A DNA stretch of 51,035 nucleotides, from positions 399,595-450,629 of the forward strand of contig CM007333.1 of NCBI GenBank assembly GCA_000333855.2. Reading direction: 5' to 3'. Positions 40,603 through 50,409 of this stretch are shown here, one piece after another. Both the position numbers and the translations under genes were made by a program. Below the pieces are notes generated by a model. It worked only from the letters and a program-made list of their open reading frames with translations. It ran no database searches and was not told where the DNA came from. The DNA is from Endotrypanum monterogeii (taxonomy: Eukaryota; Euglenozoa; Kinetoplastea; Trypanosomatida; Trypanosomatidae). Within the stretch, counting starts at the first letter, position 1; each line of letters begins with the position of its first letter.

Positions 40603-43116
40603 TCATTCATCCGTGATCAGCTGAAAGATGAGTTTCTGCACCAGGCGCACCTTGTTTCGACTTTTGCGGTCCAACTGCTCTCGGGGTACGGTCTCTAGCG
40701 CCTCCAGCACAGTCGACAGCTCCCTCTTGACGAGCGAGAAGATGGAGGCCTGTTGGGCATCCTTCTGCGCCTGCACGCGGATCGTGCGCAAGACGTCATC
40801 CCACTCCACGTAAAAATCAGACAAGTGCTGTAAGCGCAACGGCACTGCACCGGACTGCAACGGCATCTCAAAAGTCAGCTGTAGACAAATACTAAGGAAG
40901 AGCGGCAGTGTCAATGTTTTGGGAGAGGTAAGCACTGCCTGCTGATCCCTGCAGACATCGTTCTCTAAGAACGTCAACAGAAGGCTGGTGTCGCTGGAGG
41001 AGAGGATTGTGGCAAAGGCACCGTTCCAATCCTCTCGTTTGACCTGCTCTACTGCGAGCGCCAAAAGAGCGTCTGGGGTCGGCGGTGCGGCTGCCTCCTC
41101 GGCAGCTTTGTTGGAAATACGGCACTGAGAGAGCGCCAGCTTCACCTCCACTGCCTCCTCCTTCATGGCGCGCAGCGAAGAGCTCAACTTCTCGCGGAAG
41201 CCCTGGGCCTGGGCAAGGGTCAGCGCCGTCTGCCGCGAGGAGGCCTCCACAGTGGTGCGGTTCAACTCATGGAAGCGCTTCACCGCAGCACCGATGCGTG
41301 TAATGCTCGCGTTGACGACGCGGCGGTAATCCTGTACGGATTGAAGCGCGTTGAAGTCTCCCGTCGCAGAGGAAGGAATGTCTATCTTGCCCGCCTCGTT
41401 GGCTGCCCGCTCCACAGAATGGCGGAGCTGCTTGCCGAGAAGGGCCTTCAGCGCCGCCGAAGCTGCAGCAGCGCTGCCGCCCTGCAACTCTTGAACAAAA
41501 TTGCGTATGCTTAGCACAAGCTCGCGCTCTCCGGCTGTCAGAACCCCGTACTCGCCATCTACCGACCCCACAACGTCTAAAGCAGTTGCAGTTGTTGCCT
41601 GCTTGGTGCTTGCCGGGGACAGGACAGCAGAGGTGTTCTTCTCGAGGCGCGCGCGGTTGCGGATGGCGAAGTTGCGGCCGCTACTTTGCGCCTCTGTGCG
41701 ATAATGTGAGTCTTGCAAAAGGCGCATCGTGTCAGAGGCCCTCTTCTGCATGTATACGAGATCGGCATCCACCGCCTTCACCTGATCACAAAACTTCTGC
41801 GTCTGCGATCTCACGATGGAGGCAACCACAGTCTCTGACATGCTGCTTGTTTTGATATCACCAACCAGTGAGGACGAGACGGCAGTGATCGGCGTCATCG
41901 CCGCGCCGGTGACACCCGATCCAGGCGATGCAATCATAGCATCGTGACCAGCGCCAGCGCTGCCAGCCGCCAGAAGCGGGAACCAGTTTCCCACCGAGTC
42001 AGACTTCGATGCCGGCAGGTTGGATGCACCAGCGAGGCGGCTGGAATTCGGCATTGACTGCACAAAGCCAGTGTCCGTACGAATCGTGATGAAGAGCTCG
42101 TAGCTGACAGATTTACTCTGCACACTCTCCGCGACTTTGCCAACCGAGGTTGTCGAGCACAGCGCCGGCCCCGCCATGCGCCAGGACGTCACGCGGTACG
42201 CCTTGAAAAGGGTGTGGTGTATCTCGATCACCACCGCGTAGGGTCTGGTGCGGGAGCACAGGGTGATGTACTCCTCGTCCGCGGTGATGCTCATGTCGTA
42301 CTCCTCCTTGGGTTGATCCCTGTAGGAGAGGTTTAGCTGCTGTTTGAGTACAAACTTCTGCGTGTCCACCTGGTAGGCCCAAAAACATAGCTCGCAGTTG
42401 CCATGCGCTGCCGTCACGATGAGCAACTCCTTACCCGACTCCTCCGAGAAGGTATGATGCTGGAAGAAGCACGCAAAAGTCGGCACGGTGTCCTCATGGG
42501 GCTCCCAGGCACGGCCTAGCACACTCTTACGAGTCCGAGTAGAGATGAGGTCAAGATGAGTCGATTTGGCTGGCGTGAGCAGCAGCTGGGCGGATTGATG
42601 GTAGTCGATCACGGGGTACTTGACGGTGGTCTTTGGGGTGAGGGGTATCTTGCCCTTGACAATGCCCGTGGACTCCTCTACCTCCATCACATTTTGCTGG
42701 CCGAGCACGTAAAGCCGCTGAGATTCGCCAGCAGTCGAGGCGTAGCCCTCCTCGTCTAGTCTGGACTCTACTAACGAGACAGAAATGTCCCCGTTGGCCT
42801 GAGTCGTGGGACAAATGATGGCCACATCCCTCCCTCCCACGGCGTAGAAGAGGGTCGGGTGACCGCTGATCTTCTCGGTCGATACGAGGTGCGCGACGGC
42901 GGCGGCCTTGATGCTCGTATCGTTGTGTTTCCCGTGGCGATTTAACACACGGAGCGTGTTCGTCTGCTTGACATTCATGCACAGGAGACGTCGGTGGCTC
43001 GCCAGCAACGGCGTTGTGCCAGGCGTGAAGTTGGCAGATGACGTCTTGCTGAGGATGACATCTGACTTGCAGGGCAAGATGTCCGCATCGCTTGTAATGT
43101 GCTCCACGCAGTCCAT
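40603..43116 (-). CDS. EDC4/Ge-1-like mRNA-decay scaffold
   Basis: This gene encodes an 837-residue protein. The ATG at 43116 was chosen because the longer frame starts at TTG. Residues about 85-360 resemble the WD40-type domain of EDC4 (Ge-1), with repeated strand patterns such as ELLIVTAAHGNCELCFWAYQ (about 230-248) and EYDMSITADEEYITLC (about 272-287), like the LLTGG...LKMW and LDLSAEYL strands of EDC4. A Ser/Ala-rich linker with the heptad-like segment FCDQVKAVDADLVYMQKRAS follows, then coiled coil to about 680. The carboxy domain (about 685-837) matches the Ge-1 helical repeat: the N-G-A-F-A-T-I-L-S-S-S-D-T-S-L helix, LTLPLFLSICLQLTF, and a closing helix of basic residues. In animals and plants EDC4 links decapping factors in P-bodies. 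Trypanosomatids decap mRNA with an ApaH-like phosphatase rather than DCP2, so the partner here would differ. The assignment rests on domain order and motifs. Confidence 0.74.
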   Translation of the reverse strand: MDCVEHITSDADILPCKSDVILSKTSSANFTPGTTPLLASHRRLLCMNVKQTNTLRVLNRHGKHNDTSIKAAAVAHLVSTEKISGHPTLFYAVGGRDVAIICPTTQANGDISVSLVESRLDEEGYASTAGESQRLYVLGQQNVMEVEESTGIVKGKIPLTPKTTVKYPVIDYHQSAQLLLTPAKSTHLDLISTRTRKSVLGRAWEPHEDTVPTFACFFQHHTFSEESGKELLIVTAAHGNCELCFWAYQVDTQKFVLKQQLNLSYRDQPKEEYDMSITADEEYITLCSRTRPYAVVIEIHHTLFKAYRVTSWRMAGPALCSTTSVGKVAESVQSKSVSYELFITIRTDTGFVQSMPNSSRLAGASNLPASKSDSVGNWFPLLAAGSAGAGHDAMIASPGSGVTGAAMTPITAVSSSLVGDIKTSSMSETVVASIVRSQTQKFCDQVKAVDADLVYMQKRASDTMRLLQDSHYRTEAQSSGRNFAIRNRARLEKNTSAVLSPASTKQATTATALDVVGSVDGEYGVLTAGERELVLSIRNFVQELQGGSAAAASAALKALLGKQLRHSVERAANEAGKIDIPSSATGDFNALQSVQDYRRVVNASITRIGAAVKRFHELNRTTVEASSRQTALTLAQAQGFREKLSSSLRAMKEEAVEVKLALSQCRISNKAAEEAAAPPTPDALLALAVEQVKREDWNGAFATILSSSDTSLLLTFLENDVCRDQQAVLTSPKTLTLPLFLSICLQLTFEMPLQSGAVPLRLQHLSDFYVEWDDVLRTIRVQAQKDAQQASIFSLVKRELSTVLEALETVPREQLDRKSRNKVRLVQKLIFQLITDE

Positions 43117-43118
43117 TG

Positions 43119-43120
43119 CT
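43119..43120 (-). promoter_or_regulatory. Candidate trans-splice acceptor abutting the EDC4-like start
   Basis: A strong C/T tract on the minus strand (about 43142-43169) is followed by GCGGATATTATCTTTGACAG. This is the only AG between the tract and the ATG at 43116, leaving a 2-base leader after the spliced leader. Either the leader is that short or splicing uses an upstream tract near 43285-43310. Confidence 0.35.
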
Positions 43121-43174
43121 GTCAAAGATAATATCCGCAGAAGCGCAAGGGGGAGAAAAGGAGAGGGGGCTGTT

Positions 43175-43205
<31 letters not shown>

Positions 43206-43500
43206 CGTATAGTGGTTTCCTCGCCGCTCGCTCACTCTTGCCTGTCTGCTTGCTTTATACCCCCGCCCTCTCACGCCGTCTTTTTTTTTTTCGGGGGGGG
43301 TTAGGCAAAGAAGACTTGTTTGCCCTTAGTGATGAATGGTGAGACGGATCGCTCCACTGGTCCCCAGGTACCGTTCCACAGGAGTACGCTCAGCGAAGGT
43401 GAACAAGAAAAAGAGAAACAAACTCACAGAACGAGTACACAGACGTTAGACGATCGACTCGCAATAGTTGGGAGGCAAGACCGAGCACACACGGCACACA

Positions 43501-43536
<36 letters not shown>

Positions 43537-44757
43537 CACACACACACACACACACAGACATCAAACACTGGAGCAAAAAAAAATAATTGGAGGGGATGTG
43601 TGACTGGTGGTGGTGGTGGTGGTGGTGATTAATAATAATAATACGCGACAAAAAAAAAGGATGGAGCGCAAGGTGTACACTTGAAATGCTCCAGAAACAT
43701 ACAAAACATTTGGCAGGCAAACGTGCATTGGATCACCGCGAAAAAAAAAAGGAAATGTGTAAGCAGGTAAAAGGAGAAGGATGAAGATGTAGTGAGAAAT
43801 TAAGAGAAAAAGCATCAAGGCAGAAGAAGCAAGCAGGATTGTTATCGTATTGGGTCACCAGCTGAAGCTGAGTAGAGTTGGAAGCGTGTGAACAATGAGT
43901 ATCGCGATCACGCACACAAGCTTCGTCCCCTCATGGTATCAAAGGAGGTGGAGGACAACGACAGAGGGGAATAGAGGAGACGAGGCACGCAGTCATTCAA
44001 CTGACACCAACATGCTCTCTTCTTGATGTTTCTTTCTTTTTTTTTTTCGTATTCCTTTTCTCGTTTGTCGCTGTCGAACATGTTCATGATGTACCTACAC
44101 ATGGTGAGCATCCTTTTCACAGCATCATCACCACCACCCTGTGTCACAGGTCACCCTCCCTTCCCCTCCCTCTCCCGCGAGGAGAAACAGCCTTTGGGAG
44201 GTAAGCATCTTGGGGAACGCATGAATTCGTTAACAGTGTACAGCCCTGTAGTCAAAAAAAAAAATCAAAACAACCATTTCGCAGGTTGCCACAGGGGAAA
44301 ATCCTTTACAAGTAGTGCAAGGTCGACTCCCGGCAAACACCGTGAGGGGAGGAAGGGGGCAGGGTGGAGTATGCTGCACCGACGCCGAGGCTTGCACAAC
44401 ATTATGGGCAGTGCGCACGTGTATGACATTGCTTGGTGCCACAACCCATGTGCCAGAGGAGACCTTGACAGCCGACCCACCGCAGCGATTCGTCGCGTTA
44501 ACGCTCCCCCACCCCACTCCGTATTGCGCTTGTGCCGGGCTTCGTCACCACAACCCCAGCTGTCAGGCCCAGGGGTAAAAAGGGGAGGCAAGACATATCC
44601 CCGCGGGGACCAACACACATCCGTGAACCCCTGGATAACCTACGCCCCATGTGTCAGATTTCCCTCCCTCCCCCCTCTACATCCCACTCGACAGTGGAGA
44701 GGGGATGCACACGAATACAAAACTTTAAAGCGAGTTCTCGTCTGCGGTAGAGTCACG

Positions 44758-44808
<51 letters not shown>

Positions 44809-45080
44809 GGAGAGAGAGACACACTGACCCTCTCCTTTTTTTAAAAATTCCTCTTCCATGTAATGAATAAAAGCCCTCGACTGGCGCCGTGCAAACTGTT
44901 CTGGCGAAGAGAAACAAACCCCAGCGCCATCACGTGTTCATTCAGTGACAAACATAGCTTACACCCGTGTATCCAGAAGAGAGGGAATGAATTACATATA
45001 TAGATATCCTCTTGGATGGTATTATCGGTCTCTGTTGGCTCCCCACCCTTTGAGCTTGTTAGTTGGTGCTTAATCGTCGG

Positions 45081-45081
<1 letters not shown>

Positions 45082-45110
<29 letters not shown>
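45082..45110. repeat. GTGC tetranucleotide array
   Basis: About seven tandem GTGC units lie in the spacer downstream of the RPC5-like gene. A related GCAC array is present near 28734-28752 in another spacer. Confidence 0.9.
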
Positions 45111-45111
<1 letters not shown>

Positions 45112-45361
45112 TTTGGGAGAGAGGGAAGGGGAAGAATAAGGAGAGGTGGTTGCAGAAGTCTCCGGTACGCATCTGACGATACACACGCACAGAGAGAGCG
45201 AGCGAGACACAGGCAAAACTTATTTTTTTAAAAAAGAGCAATTTAATGTGTGCTTGTTTCTTCTTTTTGTGTGTTTCCTCTGTGTTGTTGCTGCTGCTGC
45301 TGCCGCTGCTGCTATCCCCAACACCTTTAGTAGACAGACGAAACGCGGATGGTGATGAATA

Positions 45362-45393
<32 letters not shown>

Positions 45394-45513
45394 TTATTTA
45401 AAAGCGGCACTCACTTCTTCACCTCTGTCTCTCTTGCAGCGATAAAAGAAAAAGGGAGATCTGCGGGAAGACAAGAACTGTTTGCCCCCCTTCCCCTGGC
45501 CGCAGAGATGCCG

Positions 45514-47607
45514 CTAGTCATTCATCAAATTGCCGCCCTTCACGTGCCAAAGTCGACCACCCACCTTGAACTCGGCCACCTCGGCCACAACGCGCTGTAC
45601 AACAGCCTCCAAGGAACCAGCAGCACCACCAGCGCGCCCGCGCAGTGCGATAGATTCCGGTGGGGAAGTCAAGCCACGTGCCCGTATGACCTCTTCCAGC
45701 CGCCTCATCAGCGCTGCCATCTCAAACTGTCGCAGCTCTAGCACCACAGAAAGGATGGCCGGTCGGTAGTAATCCACGAGTGGCTCCCCGACAGACTTGA
45801 GAACCCACGTGGCATCGGTAAACTTATCAAGGCACTGTTGTAGCGCCGTGCTCAGCATCGCCTTTGTGGCGTGCGGATATCGTGCCTCCTGTGCCTTGAT
45901 CACAAGATCCTTTACCCGCTGTTTATTAATGACGCCGTGCTCAGCAAACAGCTCGCGGATGTAATTCCGAATCGGCGCGATATCAGCGTCCCGGAAGCTC
46001 GTGTCAGTACCCGAAACGGGAGAGCTATAAGGCGAAGCAGACGCGTTGGCGATGCCTCCGAGATGGCTACTGACCAGGGAACTCACTGGAGAAGCGACGT
46101 ACTGGCCCGTGTTGGCACCACCATACGGAAGTGATGCAGCTGTGGTCATGCTCATGTTCGACGGCATGCCACGCGGGCGTAGATACAGCTGAGGCGCAGG
46201 CCTGCCTGCGTTGATGTACGGGAGGTGTGTCATTACCTGTGCACAGCGTCGAGACCAAGACTCGTGCTGACTAGCCTCCTCCGCTGGGAAAGCCTTTTTG
46301 AAAGCATGCAGACATGCCTCTCGCTCTGCAGGATCGGCAGGGACGTACTTGAGCCGCCATCTGCGCTTCGATGGATCAGGCTCCTCACTGTTCAGAGACG
46401 CCACTGTTGTGAGAATGTCCTTGATTGAGCGGCGCGCGGCCGATGTTGTGACCAAGACATTCAGGTCTGCACGCGACACGCTCCCATCTGCGCTTTGGTA
46501 GAAGCAAGCCAAAATAACCTCGCGCAGCGCCGCCACGGATCCCCGGAACTGGTCACAGTACCGACTTACCCATACACCATGGAGCCACACGGCACACGAT
46601 TTTAATGCCTCTACCAGTTGCACTTCTGGGACTATGGACATTGTCTTCACCACCTCATTCAAGGTGTGAGGCACCACGACACTCTGAAGTAACGGGAGCG
46701 TGACAATATGACAGCGCTGTAAAAGTTGACTAGTTTGCTCAGAAACGGATTTGCGATTTGCAAAGCGGTGAATAATCATCCCTGGGTGTGCCTCGTCGCC
46801 GCCGGAGATACCCCCAGACTCCAGAATTTCAGGAGGGAAAAGACTATTTTCTACCTTCGCCGGATCAACGGCTGCGCTCATACTGTCAATACTCCTTTCA
46901 AGGGTGGAGGAGCGCAATCGAGAGCGAATGGCCGCACTCTCCACGGAGTCTGAACGGAACAACTGTACCTCTTGCGCAGTGTCGGCTTCCTCATTCAAAA
47001 TCCGGCTACGCTGACGCCGCAGCTCACGTTGGATGCGATCTGCTGCTGCGAACCCAGGCGTAGCAGATGCGTTGGCCTGACTGCAGAATGTCTCTGGGAC
47101 ACGGACGGCACCGGTAGATGACTCTGGTATATTCAGCGCAGGAGTGAACTGCTGGATTGTCGACACTGGAGTGAGATGGATGCCCTCCGCTGTAATGTAA
47201 CCGAGCACATAATTGGATCGTGGCAGAAACGGCTGTGACAGTAATGTGTAGTCGTAGGTGTGATGCCGCTGAAGCTCCATTTGGCTCAACATTTCCATTG
47301 AGGACTCCTGTGACGGCCGGAACGAGGGGGATCCGAACGTGTCGAGAGAACACTTCATGGTGAGCCGTGAGCTTGGTTGGAGTACCGGCATACCCTTTCC
47401 GCGGGCCGAAGGGTTCTCAATTGCATCAGCTACTGGTCCGCTGGTACTGAACAGCCTGACCTCCGTCGCCTCGTACGGCCGCTGCTTACGGCGCAGTGGG
47501 TACTGAAAAATGTGTGTTTGGTTCACCAGTGCTGGCGAAACATACACATTAAATGAAGCCAAAACCTCGTCATCCTCCAAACCCGCTATACGGGCACCAA
47601 ACCTCAT
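45514..47607 (-). CDS. RNA polymerase III subunit RPC5-like
   Basis: This gene encodes a 697-residue protein. The ATG at 47607 was chosen because the longer frame starts at TTG. The N-terminus carries the RPC5/Rpc37 (Sin-N family) signature: an acidic L-E-D-D-E-V-L-A-S-F-N-V-Y-V-S-P-A-L followed by I-F-Q-Y-P-L-R at about 31-37, matching the DVYLA...LYLFQYP pattern of the family. Further family-like strands are R-L-T-M-K-C-S-L-D-T and the H-H-T-Y-D-Y-T block. In RNA polymerase III, RPC5 pairs with RPC4 and acts in initiation and termination on tRNA and 5S genes. The long carboxy part ends in segments such as IRNYIRELFAEHGVINKQRV and a following WVLKSVGEP, consistent with winged-helix extensions known in human RPC5 but absent from yeast Rpc37. 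It is in the nucleus by family inference. Confidence 0.82.
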   Translation of the reverse strand: MRFGARIAGLEDDEVLASFNVYVSPALVNQTHIFQYPLRRKQRPYEATEVRLFSTSGPVADAIENPSARGKGMPVLQPSSRLTMKCSLDTFGSPSFRPSQESSMEMLSQMELQRHHTYDYTLLSQPFLPRSNYVLGYITAEGIHLTPVSTIQQFTPALNIPESSTGAVRVPETFCSQANASATPGFAAADRIQRELRRQRSRILNEEADTAQEVQLFRSDSVESAAIRSRLRSSTLERSIDSMSAAVDPAKVENSLFPPEILESGGISGGDEAHPGMIIHRFANRKSVSEQTSQLLQRCHIVTLPLLQSVVVPHTLNEVVKTMSIVPEVQLVEALKSCAVWLHGVWVSRYCDQFRGSVAALREVILACFYQSADGSVSRADLNVLVTTSAARRSIKDILTTVASLNSEEPDPSKRRWRLKYVPADPAEREACLHAFKKAFPAEEASQHESWSRRCAQVMTHLPYINAGRPAPQLYLRPRGMPSNMSMTTAASLPYGGANTGQYVASPVSSLVSSHLGGIANASASPYSSPVSGTDTSFRDADIAPIRNYIRELFAEHGVINKQRVKDLVIKAQEARYPHATKAMLSTALQQCLDKFTDATWVLKSVGEPLVDYYRPAILSVVLELRQFEMAALMRRLEEVIRARGLTSPPESIALRGRAGGAAGSLEAVVQRVVAEVAEFKVGGRLWHVKGGNLMND

Positions 47608-48639
47608 AATTATTCTTTTTTTTTTTTGCGGTGCTTTCAACAACAAAAATGGTTTCCGTCTACACGCGGGAATTGGTGAAGAAAACAGAAAACCATTTTC
47701 TATTTATTTTGATATGTCCAGTGAATTATTTCGTTATGTTTTTTTTTTTTTTGCAAATGATTGTGAGGAGTGAATCATGATATGAGAATGGAGAAGTACA
47801 AGACAGCCGAGGTAATGAAATTTCGGCAAAGAATCCAAGGAGGTGCTGTTCCGTTAGAAAGTGAGTGAAAGGCTCAGTGAGTCGGCCTACGTCATGATTT
47901 TCTTTTTTTCTTCCTATGTCCACAGTAGAGGAAACGAGAATGCAAAGCAAACTGGTGAGAGGCATCCAGCCCCTTGCGCAAGACAACAGAGGGAGAGTAT
48001 CTCTGCAATTTAACGGTTTCTTTTCTCCTCATTTTATTTCACCGGTCTTTTTTCACATATGTTGGCCCTAACGGCATCAAAACCACTCTCTAGTACTGAA
48101 AAGCTTATACCACGGAAACATGTTCCCTTAGTGTTGCCGTATGTATACGTAAGCATCATCTCGGAGGCGATAAAAATATATATATGTCAAATACACTTGA
48201 AAAAGCTGAGGTAGAGACCTGCGCATTTTGACAGCAAATCTAAACCCTCACACACTTTTGATCTATCCATCTAGCAACTATCACCTCATCAGCCTGACTA
48301 GCGTCAGTAAATGGTGCATAAGAGTAAACCACGTGCCACGATGCTTTGAGCTTACGTGCGAAGGGGTCAATGATGACAAACTTGCACACAATACCTGCGA
48401 GTTCAGTCTGAAAGTCCCTATTCACTGAGAGTTGACTTTTTATCCAGGCAATTCTTTCTTAACAACAGGTACACAGGGAAAAAAAGAAGCCCAATTAGGA
48501 TACCGCAAGCGTTTTTTTTTTTTTTGAGAGTATTAATGACTCAATTACTTCTGTACACAATTCCACAACGCACGCGCACCTGAGTCTAGGATCCGTAGTC
48601 TTTCCTTCTGTTATTGGTAGACTACAGAAGGTGACCACT
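47608..48639. other. AT-rich intergenic region
   Basis: This 1-kb spacer is visibly different from the rest: AT-rich, mostly of ordinary complexity, with only short homopolymers (47616-47628, 47738-47752, 48510-48525) and a small TA run at 48175-48186, and none of the long CA/GA arrays found elsewhere. No frame with coding character was found. Confidence 0.65.
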
Positions 48640-50409
48640 TTATTCATGCTTTGCTTGCGCGTAAATTAACCTCACAAAGAAAGAAGCAGCAAAATAACCC
48701 ACCGATCCACCAACGAGAGCTAAAAACAGCCCGAATGCCAAACAATAAGAGTAGTAGACAAGAAACATAAAAAACCCATGCATGCTTGTCTTGAAGAAAT
48801 AGAAAAATACAGCATAAACAAAAATGTAAACTGTGCTAGATGCCCCAAAGCCCATGGACATCCATTTCCAGTAATGGTTTTCTGTCGACAAAAGTAAAAA
48901 AGTGGCAACAACTGATACGCATGCGGTGACAGCAACATAAAGAAGTAACGTAGCAGCGAGAAAACCATACAAGTAAAGAATGTTGGATGTCCACATGGAA
49001 TTGAAAACTAGTCTGAACTCTAGGAACACTGTTATGAAAGGAAAGACACCGCTAAACAAAAATAGATAGCGAGGTGCTAGGATTTTCCGTGATGTTCGAG
49101 GAACAAGACGTGGTATTTGATTTACATGTGGGATATTTCTTCTGCGCTCCGTTCGACGAAACACGTAACGGCTGCACAACACACCGGCGAGACACAGCGG
49201 GTACGCGATGAAGACCCACAAACACACTAGAATAACAATACCTTTAAAGTATGGAAAATGGGACGAGCCATAAATTAGCGTTACAGCACCAGAGGGAAGA
49301 AAAGCTGTTGCATAAATAAGAGGCACTAAGAGGAAAGTTATGTGAAATGCTCGAATCCATTTGGAAGCCATAGGCGGTGCGAGGAAACCACAGGCCATAA
49401 ATTGATACCCAGATACATAACCAGCGATGCAGCTGGTAAAAACGTAGCCGAGGACACTGTAGGTAACTAAATCACGGTTGATAGAAATACGATGGTTGCT
49501 CATGACGGAAAGAAAAATGTTTAGTGATGTCAGTAACAGAAGCTGAGCACCGCTACCTAGGATAGCACAGAATATGGTTGTTTGTTGTGGCACTCGAAAT
49601 ACATCCGCGTAGAGGCATCTCCATCCTGATTCATCGATGATGTCTTGGCCGTCAAAACGCAGCTGCGCATCCCTTTCCATTTTCGCGTGTTCGAGCCGTA
49701 ACGTTCGCGAAAAAATGAGTGTGATGATGGAAATAAGGAACAACACAATCAATCCAGAATTAATGAGAGAAATAAATCGCGTTCGTGGACTGATGTCATG
49801 AGATGCGAACAGGGAATCAAGCCGATCAGAGTAGGGCACGTTTGATGCCGTGAAAACTACTGAATACGTCAAGTCGTACGTTGCACTTATTTCAAGCTTT
49901 CGAGCAGAGTCCGACTCCAGGGTGACGTTTACAACTCGATGATTGTTGACACCGATGTAAAACGTGCGGTGGGTAAAAATGACGGCATACCCATTCTCAG
50001 TTTCCTCACCGAGAGCACCCCAGACCGGAAAATCGTCAATGTTTAGTTCGTAACGGTATTTGCCACGAATCATACTTGTCATGAGAGCGAATTGCTGCTG
50101 ATCTATTGTGTACCTGCACAAAACCTGATTTTGAGTGCTTCGGTTAAAATGAATATTTGTCGGTAGAACTAAGCTAGGCTCGCCGGAAAGAAGTTCCCCA
50201 AGAGTCAGCGACTGCACATTTTTCTGCAATTTACAACCTGCAACATCTTCATAGTCATAGGTTTCATATGGGTTCGCCAATGGGCTTATTTTCCTAGCAA
50301 ATACTTTGATCTCATCCCCATCAAAATATTTATTATCCGATTCACTGGCAACGCACACGCAGAGTATGGATGCAAACAGTAAGCAAGCCAGAAGTGCTTT
50401 TCGAGACAT
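48640..50409 (-). CDS. TM9SF / EMP70 family nonaspanin
   Basis: This gene encodes a 589-residue nine-span endomembrane protein. The ATG at 50409 gives a clean signal peptide (MSRKALLACLLFASILCVCV); an upstream ATG at 50442 is less likely. The luminal domain (about 25-220) starts with the family's need for a preprotein-like YFDGDEIKVFARKISPLANP segment and contains YDYEDVAGC. The first span is at about 221-241. The cytoplasmic loop holds D-E-S-G-W-R-C-L-Y-A-D-V-F-R-V-P, the TM9SF counterpart of the conserved GW..VHGDVFR.P motif. Spans 2-9 follow with E-F-R-L-V-F-N-S-M-W and E-N-H-Y-W-K-W motifs. The protein ends in K-H-E, a K-x-E Golgi-retention signal of this family. TM9SF proteins act in sorting of membrane proteins, adhesion and phagocytosis. 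Base composition is much lower in GC than in the neighbouring genes (hand counts about 40-43% against 60-70%). Confidence 0.95.
   Translation of the reverse strand: MSRKALLACLLFASILCVCVASESDNKYFDGDEIKVFARKISPLANPYETYDYEDVAGCKLQKNVQSLTLGELLSGEPSLVLPTNIHFNRSTQNQVLCRYTIDQQQFALMTSMIRGKYRYELNIDDFPVWGALGEETENGYAVIFTHRTFYIGVNNHRVVNVTLESDSARKLEISATYDLTYSVVFTASNVPYSDRLDSLFASHDISPRTRFISLINSGLIVLFLISIITLIFSRTLRLEHAKMERDAQLRFDGQDIIDESGWRCLYADVFRVPQQTTIFCAILGSGAQLLLLTSLNIFLSVMSNHRISINRDLVTYSVLGYVFTSCIAGYVSGYQFMACGFLAPPMASKWIRAFHITFLLVPLIYATAFLPSGAVTLIYGSSHFPYFKGIVILVCLWVFIAYPLCLAGVLCSRYVFRRTERRRNIPHVNQIPRLVPRTSRKILAPRYLFLFSGVFPFITVFLEFRLVFNSMWTSNILYLYGFLAATLLLYVAVTACVSVVATFLLLSTENHYWKWMSMGFGASSTVYIFVYAVFFYFFKTSMHGFFMFLVYYSYCLAFGLFLALVGGSVGYFAASFFVRLIYAQAKHE

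Larger units (their letters stand above)
43117..45513. other. Intergenic region with microsatellites and a complex island
   Basis: Contents are (GT)n at 43180-43206, (GA)n then (CA)n at 43504-43556, GGT repeats near 43608-43628, (CA)n/(GA)n at 44762-44819, a GTGC tetranucleotide array at 45082-45110, a GCT/GCC repeat near 45288-45312 and (TA)n at 45366-45393. Between about 44270 and 44690 the sequence is complex and GC-rich without a coding frame; see findings. Confidence 0.65.

Noticed and set aside
43908..44147. 79-codon minus-strand frame with a Lys/Glu-rich helix
   Set aside because: The charged part translates an A/T-rich tract (about 44030-44070); there is no conserved motif and the frame ends in low-complexity sequence. 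Not strong enough to list as a gene.
44290..44335. tRNA-like string with GGTCGACTCCCGG resembling a T-arm
   Set aside because: The T-loop is one base short of the GGTTCGANTCC form, and no acceptor stem or D-arm could be paired around it.
44023..44844. 273-codon plus-strand open frame
   Set aside because: It runs through homopolymers and (CA)n/(GA)n arrays (His-Thr and Arg-Glu repeats at its end), is on the opposite strand to every supported gene and has no domain-like segment.
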